Numbered from the stretch's first letter, positions 1 to 13,759 are shown. The stretch: 64,000 bases of DNA from Corynebacterium hansenii (GCF_030408795.1 NZ_CP047211.1:3034018-3098017); one strand, 5' to 3'. Numbers and translations are program-made. The notes: generated by a model not told the origin, from the sequence alone.

Positions 1-872
1 ATCATCGGGCACGGCGCCGCCTGCAGCAGCGCGCGCGACGTGGAGCCGAGCAGCATGCCCTTGAAGCCGCCGCGGCCGTGCGAGCCGACGACGAGCAGCT
101 GCGCGCCCTCGGAGGCGTCGGCGAGCGCGCGCACCGGACGGTCACGGGTGACGACCTTGGTGACCTTCACGTTCGGGAACTGCTGCTGCCAGCCGGCGAG
201 CCGCTGACCGAGGAGCGCGTTCTGCTCCTCCTCGACGACCTGCCACTGCTGCTGCGCCGCGGACAGGCCGGCGAGCGACGCCTGGACCTGCATGTCCATC
301 CAGGTGTGGACGGCGATCAGCTCGGCACCGCGGGCGTCGGCCTCCTTGAAGGCGTTCTCGATCGCCTTCTGCGACACGCCGGAGCCGTCGACGCCGACGA
401 CGACCGGGCCGTACTTGGTCTCCTCGGTGACGTGGTTGTCCTCGCGGACCACGACCACCGGGCACGACGCGTGCGACACGACCGCGGCCGACACCGAACC
501 CATCACCATGCCGGAGAGCCCGCCGAGGCCGCGCGAGCCCATGACGATCATGGTGCACTGCTCGGACAGGTCGAGCAGCATGTCGATCGGGCTGCCCTCC
601 TCGATCTGGTGCGACACGTCGACGTCGGGCGCGAAGTCGCGCGCGACCTGCTTGGCTTCCTCGACCTTCTCCAGGGTCTCCGCCTCCAGGTCCTCGTAGA
701 GCTCCTGCGGGGGGACCATGCCCTCCGCGTAGAGGAACTGCGGCATGGAGTAGCTGCTCACCAGCCGCAGGGGGATTCCGCGCTTCACCGCGGTGTTGGC
801 CGCCCACTTGGCTGCGGTCTTCGACGCATCCGAGCCATCGACGGCGCAGACGATGATGTCTTGTTTGGGCAT
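1..872 (-). CDS. Universal stress protein, tandem UspA domains (3' end cut off)
   Basis: Cytoplasmic stress protein with two UspA domains. The 290 visible residues begin MPKQDIIVCAVDGSDASK, typical of the first Usp domain. The second domain starts near residue 145 (VVVGVDGSG) and contains the nucleotide-loop pattern VVGSHGRGGFKGMLLGS near the end. The matching loop in domain 1 is IVMGSRGLGG followed by MVMGSVS. Both loops keep the G-x2-G-x9-G-S/T spacing of ATP-binding Usps. The start at 872 is preceded by a strong AAGGAGGG ribosome binding site. The reading frame runs off the left edge without a stop; only the last few residues should be missing. A second Usp gene lies at 31435. Confidence 0.9.
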   Translation of the reverse strand, partial: MPKQDIIVCAVDGSDASKTAAKWAANTAVKRGIPLRLVSSYSMPQFLYAEGMVPPQELYEDLEAETLEKVEEAKQVARDFAPDVDVSHQIEEGSPIDMLLDLSEQCTMIVMGSRGLGGLSGMVMGSVSAAVVSHASCPVVVVREDNHVTEETKYGPVVVGVDGSGVSQKAIENAFKEADARGAELIAVHTWMDMQVQASLAGLSAAQQQWQVVEEEQNALLGQRLAGWQQQFPNVKVTKVVTRDRPVRALADASEGAQLLVVGSHGRGGFKGMLLGSTSRALLQAAPCPM

Positions 873-962
873 TTTGCCCCCTCCTTGTAGGGCGGCGGCC
901 GCTGCCGGCTTCCGCCTGTCTTGTGCACGTCCACCACCCACGGTACCCCCGTTTCACCCGCT

Positions 963-2003
963 TTACGACGGCTGACGGGCACCTTTTTTCGGCGATTGCG
1001 TGAACCACGCCAAACCGAGCTTATGAATCGACCGGATGCGCACCCGCGGGTCATGCGAGTAGGTGACGGTGATGATCTCGTCCGCTCCCGTCTCGGCGGC
1101 GAAACCCTCCAGACCTGCGACGACGTCGGCGGCGGTGCCGACGAACGAGCACCGCAGCATTGCCTGCACCCGTTGCCACTCGATCATCGTCGCGCCGGCC
1201 TCGGGGTGGTCGACCGGTTCGGGCAGCGGCTTGCGGGCGCTGCCGCGGCCGAGTGACAGGAACATCCGCTGCACGACGGAGAACTCCCGCCGCGCCCGGT
1301 CCGCGGTGTCGGCGACGAGGACGTTGGCTGCGACCATGACTCGGGGTTCGGCGATGGTGGCCGTGGGGGCGCCGGCGTCGAAGGCGCTCCGGTACACCTC
1401 GAGCGACTCGGCCAGCTGATGCGGCGCGAAGTGCGACGCGACGGCGAAGGGCATGCCCAGCGCCGCGGCAACCGACGCGCCGGCGGTCGTGGAGCCGAGC
1501 ACGTACATGGGCACGTTGGTCGCCTGGCCGGGATGCGCGACGATCGTCGCCTCCGGCCGCACCGGTCCCAGGTACCGGATCAGGTCCCGGATGTCCGAGG
1601 CGAAGTCGGCGACGTCGGAGGCGCCGCGCCGCAGTTCGCGGGCCGTCGCCGGGTCCGTGCCCGGCGCGCGGCCGAGCCCGAGGTCGATGCGGCCGGGATA
1701 GATGGTGGCCAGCGTGCCGATGTCCTCCGCCACCCGCAGCGGCGCATGGTTGGGCAGCATGATCCCGCCGGACCCGACGCGGATGGTCGACGTCGCCCCG
1801 GCGATGTGGCCCATCAGCACCGCCGTCGCCGACGACGCGATGTTGAGCGTGTTGTGGTGCTCGGCGATCCAGAACCGCCGGTACCCCGCCGCTTCCGCCG
1901 CGCGGGCGGCTTCGACGCTGGCCGCGATGGCCTCGGCGGCGTTCGACCCCGCGGAGACCGGCACCAGGTCGAGGACGGAAAGCGGCACCCGTGTTTCGCT
2001 CAT
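963..2003 (-). CDS. LLM-class flavin-dependent monooxygenase (luciferase-like)
   Basis: Predicted F420- or FMN-dependent oxidoreductase of the bacterial luciferase fold, one TIM-barrel domain over about 346 residues. Family signatures are the N-terminal VLDLVPVSAG, RFWIAEHHN near residue 45, a VGSGGIMLPNHAPLRVAE segment, and LGLGRAPGTDP. These match the MsnO8-like subgroup. The substrate cannot be told from sequence. The ATG at 2003 was chosen; an in-frame GTG at 2018 would add five residues. It is divergent from the RluA gene across about 85 bp and stands alone, so the pathway is unknown. Confidence 0.85.
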   Translation of the reverse strand: MSETRVPLSVLDLVPVSAGSNAAEAIAASVEAARAAEAAGYRRFWIAEHHNTLNIASSATAVLMGHIAGATSTIRVGSGGIMLPNHAPLRVAEDIGTLATIYPGRIDLGLGRAPGTDPATARELRRGASDVADFASDIRDLIRYLGPVRPEATIVAHPGQATNVPMYVLGSTTAGASVAAALGMPFAVASHFAPHQLAESLEVYRSAFDAGAPTATIAEPRVMVAANVLVADTADRARREFSVVQRMFLSLGRGSARKPLPEPVDHPEAGATMIEWQRVQAMLRCSFVGTAADVVAGLEGFAAETGADEIITVTYSHDPRVRIRSIHKLGLAWFTQSPKKGARQPS

Positions 2004-2088
2004 GCCCTCGTTGTACACGACGCCCCGGATCGCGCCCGGCCGCCGCCATGGCCGGGTCCGCCCCGATTGCTACGATCCTCGCGTGCCC

Positions 2089-3255
2089 ATGACCTTGGAC
2101 GATCCCGGCTGCTTCGACGATCCGGCGGACGACGCGGACCTCGGCGAGCAACCCGATCCGGCCGAGAAACCGGAGCCGACTTCGCGCCGGTCGCCTCGCC
2201 GCCGCCGTCGCCGCACCGCGCCCCTGCCGATCCGCGACGGCCTCAACCCCTCCCGGGTCCGGGCGCCGCAGGCCGGTCCGGGAGCCTCCGGAACCGTCAC
2301 CGCACTCGAGCTGCTCACCGCCGCCATCGAGGGGCAGACCCATCGCCATCCCGCCGACGATGCCGCCGCCATCGCCGCGCGCTTCGCCGACGGCCTGGTC
2401 GTCGACGCCGCCGGCCGCCCCCTCTCCCCCGGCTCCGAACTGCGGCCCGGCGCGGACATCTGGTTCTACCGGCTGCCGGCCCCGGAACCCCGGCTCGCGG
2501 GCCCGATGCCGATCATCCACCGCGACCGGGACATCGTCGTGGTGGACAAGCCGCCGTTCCTGGCCACGACGCCGCGCGGCCGCCACATCGTCGAATCGGC
2601 GGTGGTGCGCCTGCGCCGCGAACTCGGCGACGGCGACCTCATCCCCGCCCATCGCCTCGACCGCCTCACCTCCGGCGTCCTCGTCTTCGTGGCGCGGCCG
2701 GAGGCTCGCGGCGCGTACCAGGATCTGTTCGCCGAACCGGGGGCCGTCGTCAAGCGTTACGAGGCACTCACCCGACTACCCGGCCCCGCCGACCTGCCCG
2801 CACCCCCGTTCACGCTGGCCACGCGGCAGGAGAAGACCCGCGGCGTCCTGCAGGCGCGCACCGTCGCGGGCGAGCCGAACGCGCGGACCATCGTCGACGG
2901 CATCGAGGTTGGCGGCCATGTGCTCGGCGGCGCCGGAAGTGACGGCATTGGGCTTGGCGGCGCCGGGAGTGACGGCACTGGGCTTGACGACGCCCGCCGG
3001 CTCCCCGGAACGGCCCTCTGGCACCTGCGGCCGCTGACCGGGCGCACCCACCAGCTGCGGCTGCACCTCCACGAACTGGGGTTCCCCATCCTCGGCGACC
3101 CCCTCTACCCCGAGGTGCTGCCCGCCGACGCCGAAGATCCCGCGCGACCGATGCACCTGGTCTGCCGCGAGCTCGCGTTCGACGACCCGTTCACCGGCGA
3201 GCGCCGGGTGTTCCGCAGCGGGCGGTCCACGGCCGATCCCGCCACCGCACCCTGA
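2089..3255 (+). CDS. RluA-family pseudouridine synthase
   Basis: Converts uridine to pseudouridine in RNA. The catalytic motif HRLDRLTSG (Asp is the nucleophile) is near residue 190, and GRTHQLRLHLHELGFPILGD near the C-terminus is the family's conserved RNA-contact segment. The N-terminal 60 residues are charged and disordered-looking (RSPRRRRRR). Whether the target is rRNA or tRNA is not clear. ATG 2089 is used; an in-frame GTG at 2083 is an equal alternative. Around residues 279-302 there is a Gly/Ala/Ser-rich insertion (GGAGSDG twice) coded by a 30-bp tandem repeat, which looks like a late DNA expansion tolerated in a surface loop. The next gene is the ABC exporter, on the same strand. Confidence 0.88.
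   Translation: MTLDDPGCFDDPADDADLGEQPDPAEKPEPTSRRSPRRRRRRTAPLPIRDGLNPSRVRAPQAGPGASGTVTALELLTAAIEGQTHRHPADDAAAIAARFADGLVVDAAGRPLSPGSELRPGADIWFYRLPAPEPRLAGPMPIIHRDRDIVVVDKPPFLATTPRGRHIVESAVVRLRRELGDGDLIPAHRLDRLTSGVLVFVARPEARGAYQDLFAEPGAVVKRYEALTRLPGPADLPAPPFTLATRQEKTRGVLQARTVAGEPNARTIVDGIEVGGHVLGGAGSDGIGLGGAGSDGTGLDDARRLPGTALWHLRPLTGRTHQLRLHLHELGFPILGDPLYPEVLPADAEDPARPMHLVCRELAFDDPFTGERRVFRSGRSTADPATAP
2923..2994 (+). repeat. 30-bp tandem duplication inside the RluA-family gene
   Basis: Units at 2923-2952 and 2953-2982 differ at only three positions (C/T, A/G and T/C). The first 12 bases of a third unit follow at 2983-2994. That partial unit is CTTGACGACGCC, the same word that recurs elsewhere in the window. 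The expansion stays in frame and adds two copies of an LGGAGSDGxG peptide. Confidence 0.85.
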
Positions 3256-3336
3256 TCCGGCGCAGACGACATAATGGGGAAGATATGGCCGACCGCCGAC
3301 CCGGCGGCCGGCAGGCAACCGCACGGAAGGTCATTC

Positions 3337-4134
3337 ATGTCCGCTCCCGACACCCCGGGCAGCCAGCACCGCACCAGCGCCGGAGGACCCGGCGCCACGC
3401 CTCCCCGGGCACCGGCCGCCCGCGCAACGGGCCTGACCAAACGCTACGGCGAAGGCGACACCGCCGTCGTCGCGCTCGATGCCGTCGACGTGGAATTCGG
3501 CCGCGGCGAGTTCACCGCGATCATGGGCCCCTCCGGCTCCGGCAAGTCGACGCTCATGCACTGCATGGCCGGCCTCGACTCCGCCACCTCGGGCGAGGCC
3601 CGCATCGGCGACACCGAGCTGTCCGGGCTGTCCGACAAGGAGATCACGGCGCTGCGCCGCGACCGCCTCGGATTCGTGTTCCAGTCGTTCAACCTGGTGC
3701 CCACCCTTACGGCGGAAGAGAACATCACGCTGCCCGTCGACATCGCCGGGCGGAAGGTCGACCGCGAGTGGTTCGACTCCATCACCTCCAAGCTGGGCCT
3801 GACCGGCCGCCTGTCGCACCGCCCGTCGGAGCTGTCCGGCGGCCAGCAGCAGCGCGTCGCCTGCGCCCGCGCCCTCGTCGGCAGGCCCGAAATCATCTTC
3901 GGCGACGAACCGACCGGCAACCTCGACTCCAACTCCTCCCGCGAGGTGCTGCAGATCCTGCGCACCGCCGTCGACGACCTCGGGCAGACCGTCGTCATCG
4001 TCACCCACGACGCCAAGGCCGCCAGTTACGCCGACCGCGTCATCTTCCTCGCCGACGGCCGCGTCGTCGACGAGCTCCGCACCCCCGACACCGATGCCAT
4101 CCTCAACCGCATGGCACGCATGGAACAGCTGTGA
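3337..4134 (+). CDS. ABC transporter ATP-binding protein (LolD/MacB type)
   Basis: ATPase of a MacB/FtsX-type exporter, working with the permease encoded immediately downstream. Visible motifs are Walker A GPSGSGKST (near residue 70), Q-loop VFQSFNLVP, signature LSGGQQQR, Walker B IIFGDEPTGNLDS and the H-loop VTHD. The length, 265 residues, fits the family, with about 35 extra N-terminal residues. ATG 3337 follows GGAAGG at good spacing. An AT-rich CATAAT at 3270 may be a -10 element. Its TGA overlaps the permease start (GTGA at 4131), which indicates translational coupling. The exported substrate cannot be inferred. Confidence 0.93.
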   Translation: MSAPDTPGSQHRTSAGGPGATPPRAPAARATGLTKRYGEGDTAVVALDAVDVEFGRGEFTAIMGPSGSGKSTLMHCMAGLDSATSGEARIGDTELSGLSDKEITALRRDRLGFVFQSFNLVPTLTAEENITLPVDIAGRKVDREWFDSITSKLGLTGRLSHRPSELSGGQQQRVACARALVGRPEIIFGDEPTGNLDSNSSREVLQILRTAVDDLGQTVVIVTHDAKAASYADRVIFLADGRVVDELRTPDTDAILNRMARMEQL

Positions 4135-6827
4135 GCGCATCCTCCTCGACCATGCGGCGGGTCTCGCTCCGCAGCCTCGCCGCCCACAAGATCCGATTCG
4201 CCCTGACCATCCTGTCCGTCGTGCTGGGCACCGCGTTCATCTCCGGCGCGTTCGTGTTCACCGCCTCGCTGAACAAGGCGTTCGACGGGGTGCTGGCCAC
4301 CGCCTACGACGGCATGGACGTCATCGCCGAATCCCCGTCCGGCACCCCTGGCATGGACCGCGCAACCCTCGATCGGATCCGCGAGGTCGACGGCGTCCGC
4401 GCCGTCAACGCCAGCGCCCGGGCATCCAGCGTGGTCATGACCGGTTCCGACGGAAAGCCGATCCAGACCGGCGGCGCACCCGCCCAGGGCCTGCCCTTCT
4501 ACGAGGAGCCCGGGGCCGTGGGGCCGGACACCCGGTTCGTGGACGGCAATGCGCCGCGCGGGCCCGATGAGGTCGCCGTCAACGCCACCGCCGCCAAGCG
4601 CGGCAACGTCGGCGTCGGCGACCGCGTCACGGTGGTCACCGGCTCCGACCGCGCCGACGTCACCATCTCCGGCGTCTACGAGCTCGACGGCGACGTCGCC
4701 GGCTGGATGGGCGTCCTGTTCCCGCTGGACAAATGGATGGAGCTCTACACCGACGGCGAGCACGTCAGCCGCGTGACCGTTGGCGCCGTCGAGGGCGTCG
4801 ACCCCGTGGCCCTGCGCGACCGGATCGCCGCGGCGTTCCCGGAGCTCGACGTCCACACCGGCAAGGAACTCGCCGAACGCGACTCCAAGCAAATCTCGCA
4901 GGCCCTCGGCTTCGTCAACTACTTCCTCGTCGCCTTCGGCCTGATCGGCCTGCTGGTGGGCACGTTCATCATCTCCAACACCTTCTCCATGCTGGTGGCG
5001 CAGCGGACGAAGGAATTCGCCCTGCTGCGCGCGCTCGGCGCGTCCCGCGGGCAGCTCACCGGATCCGTGGTCATGGAGGCCGTGGTCGTCGGCCTGATCG
5101 GTTCGGTGCTCGGCGTCGCCGCCGGCTTCGGGCTGTCGCAGCTGCTGTACGCGTCCATGAGCGCGTTCGGCTTCGAGATGCCCGGTTCCGGCCTCACCGC
5201 CACGCCCTCCGCCGTCATCGTTCCGCTGGTCGCGGGCTTGGCCATCACGATCCTCGCGGCGTGGGCCCCCGCCGCGCGCGCCGGCGCGATTCCGCCGGTG
5301 GAGGCCATGCGCTCCGGCGACCAGGCGTCCAATCCGAGGCTGCGCGTGCGCACCTTCGTCGGCGCCGCCCTCGCCGTCCTCGCCGTGGGCCTCATCGCCT
5401 GGGCGCTGCAGTGGACCGACGGCGACACCGGGCCCCGCGCCCGCCTGGTCGGATTCGGTGCGGTCGCGGCCGTCGCCTCGATCTGGATGGCGGGTCCCGC
5501 CCTCTCCATCCCCCTCGTCGGCGGGTTGGGCACCATCATCGGCGCGCCGTTCAAGGCCGTCGGAAAGCTCGCGGCGACCAACTCGCGCCGCAACCCGCGG
5601 CGCACCTCCGCCACCGCATTCGCCTTGACGCTCGGCCTGGCCCTGGTGGCCAGCGTGGGCATGCTGGGCTCGACCATGAAGGGCGTCATCGACGACTTCA
5701 TGGACCAGAGCTTCGCCGCCGACTACGTGCTCAGCCCGCCGCTGATGGCCCACGTGGCCATGCCCGAGGGCGTGCGCGGCGCCGTCGCCGAGATCGACGG
5801 CGTGACCGATACGGGCACCGTGTACCTCGGCGGCGTGCAGGTCATCGACCCCGACGACCCCGAGGCCATCGCCCGCGCCCAGGCCGAAATCGGCGGCGGG
5901 GCGACCGGGCCCGGCGGTCCCGGCGGTCCCGGCGGCGGTTCCTTCCTCGACGGCGACTACGGCCGCTGGTACTCCGCGGACGTCGTCGCGGGCTCGCTCG
6001 ATTTGGCGGCGCCCGATGCCGGCGTGGTCATTTCCGAGTCCGTCTCCAAGGAACGCGGCTGGGGAATGGGCCACCCCGTCGGGATCGTCTCCCCGATGGG
6101 CGTCCTGCGGACCGAAGTCACCGGCATCCACGAGGACATGGACGGCGAAGGCGGGATCACCCTGTCGCCGTCGATTCTGGACCGGGCGGGTGCGTCGCGT
6201 TCGATGCTGACGCCGATGCAGATCTTCGTCGGCGTGAAGGGCGGCGCGGCCGATGCCCGGGCCGCCGCAATCGCCGACGGCGCCGACCCGGCGGACCGCA
6301 ACAACTACATCGACGAAGGCGCGGTGGAGTCGATCCGGGGTCCGCTCGAGGATGCCGTCGCCCCCTACCTGGTGGTGCAGGTGCAGGACCGCGAGGAGTT
6401 CGGCAACGTGGCCACCACCTCGATCGATGCGCTGCTGGGCATCGTCTACGCGTTGCTGGGCCTGGCGGTGGTGATCTCGATCCTGGGCATCATCAACACC
6501 CTCGCCCTGTCGATCATCGAACGCCGCCAGGAAATCGGCATGCTCCGCGCCGTGGGCATGCAGCGCAAGGACATCCGGCGCATGGTGCGCCTGGAGTCGG
6601 TGCAGATCTCCATCTTCGGCGCGGTGGTCGGCGCGTTGCTCGGCCTCGGCCTCGGTTGGGCCCTGCTCACCGTCCTCGCCGACGAGGGCATCGGCACCAT
6701 CGTCGTGCCGTGGGGCCTGATCGGGACGATGCTCGTCGGCGCCGCAGTCGTCGGCGTGCTCGCGGCGGTCTGGCCGGCGAAGCGGGCGGCGCAAACTCCG
6801 CCGCTCGCAGCCATCGCCGAAGAATGA
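4131..6827 (+). CDS. FtsX/MacB-family ABC transporter permease
   Basis: Membrane partner of the upstream ATPase, 898 residues. The layout is a first TM helix (about residues 20-42), a large extracytoplasmic MacB-type domain, then a first FtsX block of TM helices (about 265-390, with the FALLRALGASRGQL coupling segment). Another helix pair follows, then a second extracytoplasmic region with a GPGGPGGPGGGS tract, and a final FtsX block (IGMLRAVGMQRKDIRRMV). Two FtsX domains in one chain are usual for this exporter class in actinobacteria. The start is GTG, overlapping the preceding stop by 4 nt; ATG 4152 is an alternative. The substrate is unknown. Confidence 0.92.
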   Translation: MSASSSTMRRVSLRSLAAHKIRFALTILSVVLGTAFISGAFVFTASLNKAFDGVLATAYDGMDVIAESPSGTPGMDRATLDRIREVDGVRAVNASARASSVVMTGSDGKPIQTGGAPAQGLPFYEEPGAVGPDTRFVDGNAPRGPDEVAVNATAAKRGNVGVGDRVTVVTGSDRADVTISGVYELDGDVAGWMGVLFPLDKWMELYTDGEHVSRVTVGAVEGVDPVALRDRIAAAFPELDVHTGKELAERDSKQISQALGFVNYFLVAFGLIGLLVGTFIISNTFSMLVAQRTKEFALLRALGASRGQLTGSVVMEAVVVGLIGSVLGVAAGFGLSQLLYASMSAFGFEMPGSGLTATPSAVIVPLVAGLAITILAAWAPAARAGAIPPVEAMRSGDQASNPRLRVRTFVGAALAVLAVGLIAWALQWTDGDTGPRARLVGFGAVAAVASIWMAGPALSIPLVGGLGTIIGAPFKAVGKLAATNSRRNPRRTSATAFALTLGLALVASVGMLGSTMKGVIDDFMDQSFAADYVLSPPLMAHVAMPEGVRGAVAEIDGVTDTGTVYLGGVQVIDPDDPEAIARAQAEIGGGATGPGGPGGPGGGSFLDGDYGRWYSADVVAGSLDLAAPDAGVVISESVSKERGWGMGHPVGIVSPMGVLRTEVTGIHEDMDGEGGITLSPSILDRAGASRSMLTPMQIFVGVKGGAADARAAAIADGADPADRNNYIDEGAVESIRGPLEDAVAPYLVVQVQDREEFGNVATTSIDALLGIVYALLGLAVVISILGIINTLALSIIERRQEIGMLRAVGMQRKDIRRMVRLESVQISIFGAVVGALLGLGLGWALLTVLADEGIGTIVVPWGLIGTMLVGAAVVGVLAAVWPAKRAAQTPPLAAIAEE

Positions 6828-6924
6828 CCGCGCGTGCCGGCGGAGCCTTCCGGCAGGGCTTTCCGACGGCGCCGTGCGACGGAGCCCTCTGACGACGCCG
6901 TCCGATGAGGCCTTTCGCTGGATC

Positions 6925-7000
6925 TTGCGCCGTGGCCTTGCACCGGGGCGTTGCACCGGGGCGTTGCGCCGTGGCCTTGCACCGGAGCCTTGCACTGAGG
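6925..7000. repeat. Degenerate short tandem repeats downstream of the permease
   Basis: The 330-bp gap 6828-7155 holds several imperfect copies of a 13-16 bp unit built on TTGCACCGG and TTGCGCCG, with units such as GGGGCGTTGCACC and GTGGCCTTGCACC alternating. No gene is supported here. The array ends shortly before the terminator at 7073. Confidence 0.6.
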
Positions 7001-7072
7001 GCTAACGCTGGGGCCTTCCGGTGAAGCCTTCCCCTGAGGCCCTCCGGCCAACGAGAACCCGCCCGAGCCGAA

Positions 7073-7107
7073 ACCCGCCCGACCTGGACAAGGTCGGGCG
7101 GGTTTTT
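7073..7107 (+). terminator. Rho-independent terminator of the ABC exporter operon
   Basis: A perfect 13-bp stem, ACCCGCCCGACCT (7073-7085) with AGGTCGGGCGGGT (7091-7103), has a 5-nt loop and is followed by TTTT. It is the clearest intrinsic terminator in the window, about 245 bp after the permease stop. Confidence 0.92.
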
Positions 7108-7155
7108 GCTGACCGGACGAAGACTCAAGCAGACGGGAGAGCCCGCAAGAAGGGC

Positions 7156-7611
7156 TCAGGCGGCGGGAACGCTTTCGGTGGCCGCTTTGGCGTCATCGAT
7201 TTCGACACGGCGGATGCGCTTGCCCAGGATGGTGAAGAACATGATGAAGGAAACGGTCAACAGGATGTGGCCGAGCCCGGCCATCCCGGACCACATCGGC
7301 CCCCACGCATCGCCGTTGCCCATCGTGTGGACGATGCCGTTGGCGACCATGAACCCGATCGTCCACACCAGCGCAACGTTGTGCACGACGAACCAGGCGT
7401 CGAACGACTTGTGCGCCGAAAGGCGGAAGAGCCGTTCCAGGGCGAGGACGATGAGGAAGAAGAACGTGCCCAGGGTCAGCAGGTGCGTGTGCAAAGTGTT
7501 GAGCTGGGACGAATCGACGGCGTCATGGAAACGCGTCCACTCACGATAGAAGACGCCGGCGGCGAGGCCGAAGCCCAGGTACGTGGCGGAGGCGATGAAC
7601 AATTTGCGCAT
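7156..7611 (-). CDS. DUF2871 family membrane protein
   Basis: Small integral membrane protein of 151 residues. It begins MRKLFIASATYLGFGLAAGV and has four hydrophobic stretches (about residues 5-20, 45-62, 75-95 and 105-125). The family fingerprint includes FYREWTRFH and LHTHLLTLGTFFFLIVLALE. Conserved histidines in the second helix (LHTHLL) hint at metal or heme contact, but no function is established. ATG 7611 is taken from the family-like N-terminus. It converges on the exporter operon, whose terminator lies between them. Confidence 0.8.
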   Translation of the reverse strand: MRKLFIASATYLGFGLAAGVFYREWTRFHDAVDSSQLNTLHTHLLTLGTFFFLIVLALERLFRLSAHKSFDAWFVVHNVALVWTIGFMVANGIVHTMGNGDAWGPMWSGMAGLGHILLTVSFIMFFTILGKRIRRVEIDDAKAATESVPAA

Positions 7612-7778
7612 GATCCCGATGCTACGCCGGGTATCCGCCGCGACCGATTCGGCGCCGGGCCCCCACCCCGGGTACGGGTCAATCGAAGGATTGAGACGAA
7701 CAGCGCGGCCGACGCTGACCCTCGCCATGGATACGAACGAGACAATTTTCCCGCCGCAACCGCCGGCTATAGCCCGGC

Positions 7779-7844
7779 TAACCCACCCCGAAAGCGCACA
7801 CCCACCCCCTGTAACGGGTGGCTCTGCCCATTCAGGGTGGGTTA
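7779..7844. repeat. 66-bp imperfect palindromic element, copy 1
   Basis: Two 33-base arms run from TAACCCACCCCG at the left to CAGGGTGGGTTA at the right. It matches, end to end and in length, the perfect 66-bp palindrome at 36770-36835 but carries several substitutions in both arms. It lies in the gene-free stretch 7612-8072 between the DUF2871 gene and the 5S rRNA. No coding sequence is supported in that stretch. Confidence 0.82.
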
Positions 7845-8004
7845 ACCAACGAATCCGCCACTCGCACCCGGGGCCAGGCAACGAACGGGCCCCGGCGACG
7901 ATCCAACAGGAGGCCGGCCACACCCACCCGTGGGCGGGCACACGACAACACCCACACACCACAGCGCAGCCGACCACCTACTGAAACCCCCCTCAAAACG
8001 CGAA

Positions 8005-8057
8005 GGAGCCGTCGCCGGCCCACACCCCCAACAGGGGCATGAACCAACGACGGCTCC
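8005..8057 (-). terminator. rRNA operon terminator
   Basis: GGAGCCGTCG (8005-8014) pairs with CGACGGCTCC (8048-8057). The 33-nt interior holds a smaller CCCC/GGGG hairpin. Read on the minus strand, the stem lies about 15 nt beyond the 5S 3' end and is followed by a TTTTG run. Confidence 0.75.
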
Positions 8058-8072
8058 AACACCATGTTTATT

Positions 8073-8189
8073 GGCCGGCAGTGACCTACTCTCCCACACC
8101 CTCCCAGGTGCAGTACCATCGGCGCAGGTGGGCTTAGCTTCCGGGTTCGGAATGGGACCGGGCGTGACCCCACCGCTATAACCACCGAC
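8073..8189 (-). rRNA. rrf: 5S ribosomal RNA
   Basis: The reverse strand reads as an actinobacterial 5S rRNA of about 117 nt. It contains the conserved CCCATTCCGAACCCGGAAG segment and ends in GAGAGTAGGTCACTGCCGGCC. The ends are estimated to within a few bases from the terminal helix (GGCGG.../...CCGGCC). Confidence 0.93.
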
Positions 8190-8346
8190 ACGTATACACG
8201 GGACTTCTCCGCAACCCACCACAACACCCCAACAAAACCGGGGCGGGTGGGCGGTGCTGTCCCAGACGCTGGATAGTGGACGCGAACCAAACCTGGTTCT
8301 TCTCGTTACGTAGAAATGTCACACGCCATACCCCGAAGTGGGGTGT
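8190..8346 (-). other. 23S-5S internal transcribed spacer with 3' half of the 23S processing stem
   Basis: The 157-bp spacer has no tRNA. Positions 8269-8285 read CTGGATAGTGGACGCGA on the plus strand. This is the exact complement of 11489-11505 in the 16S-23S spacer, so in the transcript the two flanks of 23S can form a 17-bp duplex, the expected substrate for RNase III-type maturation. Confidence 0.75.
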
Positions 8347-13308
<4,962 letters not shown>

Positions 13309-13759
13309 GACTTTTTAAGTGAAAAGCCCGAAACCGGCAAAAACAAACGACAAACCAACCACAAAAACATGGTCAGCCTGGCATTCATCATCCAAAAAAA
13401 CAACAACGCACCCACCCCGACAGGGTGAAGGAGCAGGCACGCCAAAAAAGGTTGAAATAAGAGCAACCAGAAACTCCTGGCACTCACCAAATCAACACAA
13501 AAAATAGTACATCGGCACACTATCGAGTTCTCAAAAAACACGCGCACACCCAAAACAACCAGGCCTCACCCGGCGCTTCAAGCAGCGAGAGAAGAACTTA
13601 GCACACCCGCCGAACACCGCGCAAGCAGCGTCCAACCAACAGTGTCTGGCTCTTCCCCCAACCAGCGGCCCGTCCCGCCTTGCGGCGTCGGCCTCGCTGA
13701 CTCCCAGAACATTACACACGCCGCTTCGAACAAAGCAAAACGCCACGTCAACCCATGTT
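13309..13759 (-). promoter_or_regulatory. rRNA operon leader and promoter region
   Basis: The 450-bp gene-free stretch upstream of 16S must contain the rrn promoter(s). Near 13709-13714 the minus strand reads TGTAAT, a good -10. The best -35 nearby is TTTTGC at 16-bp spacing, while a TTGACG lies too far upstream (27 bp). A second candidate -10 (TGCTAA) lies near 13600. Neither is certain. The transcribed leader is A/T- and repeat-rich compared with the flanks. Confidence 0.5.
13516..13540 (-). promoter_or_regulatory. boxA-like antitermination element in the rrn leader
   Basis: The minus strand reads TGTTTTTTGAGAACTCGATA followed by GTGTG. This matches the leader element found upstream of mycobacterial and corynebacterial 16S genes and thought to recruit NusB-S10. 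A related GAGAACTGGATAGTGG occurs in the 16S-23S spacer. Confidence 0.7.

Noticed and set aside
4026..6995. 989-residue open frame antisense to the ABC permease
   Set aside because: High-G+C codon bias keeps this frame open; its His/Arg/Gly composition is that of a shadow and it has no family features. The plus-strand permease is clear.
7912..7945. Short palindrome CACCCACCCGTGGGCGGGC near the rRNA operon
   Set aside because: It resembles the 66-bp element in base composition only; the arms do not align with it.
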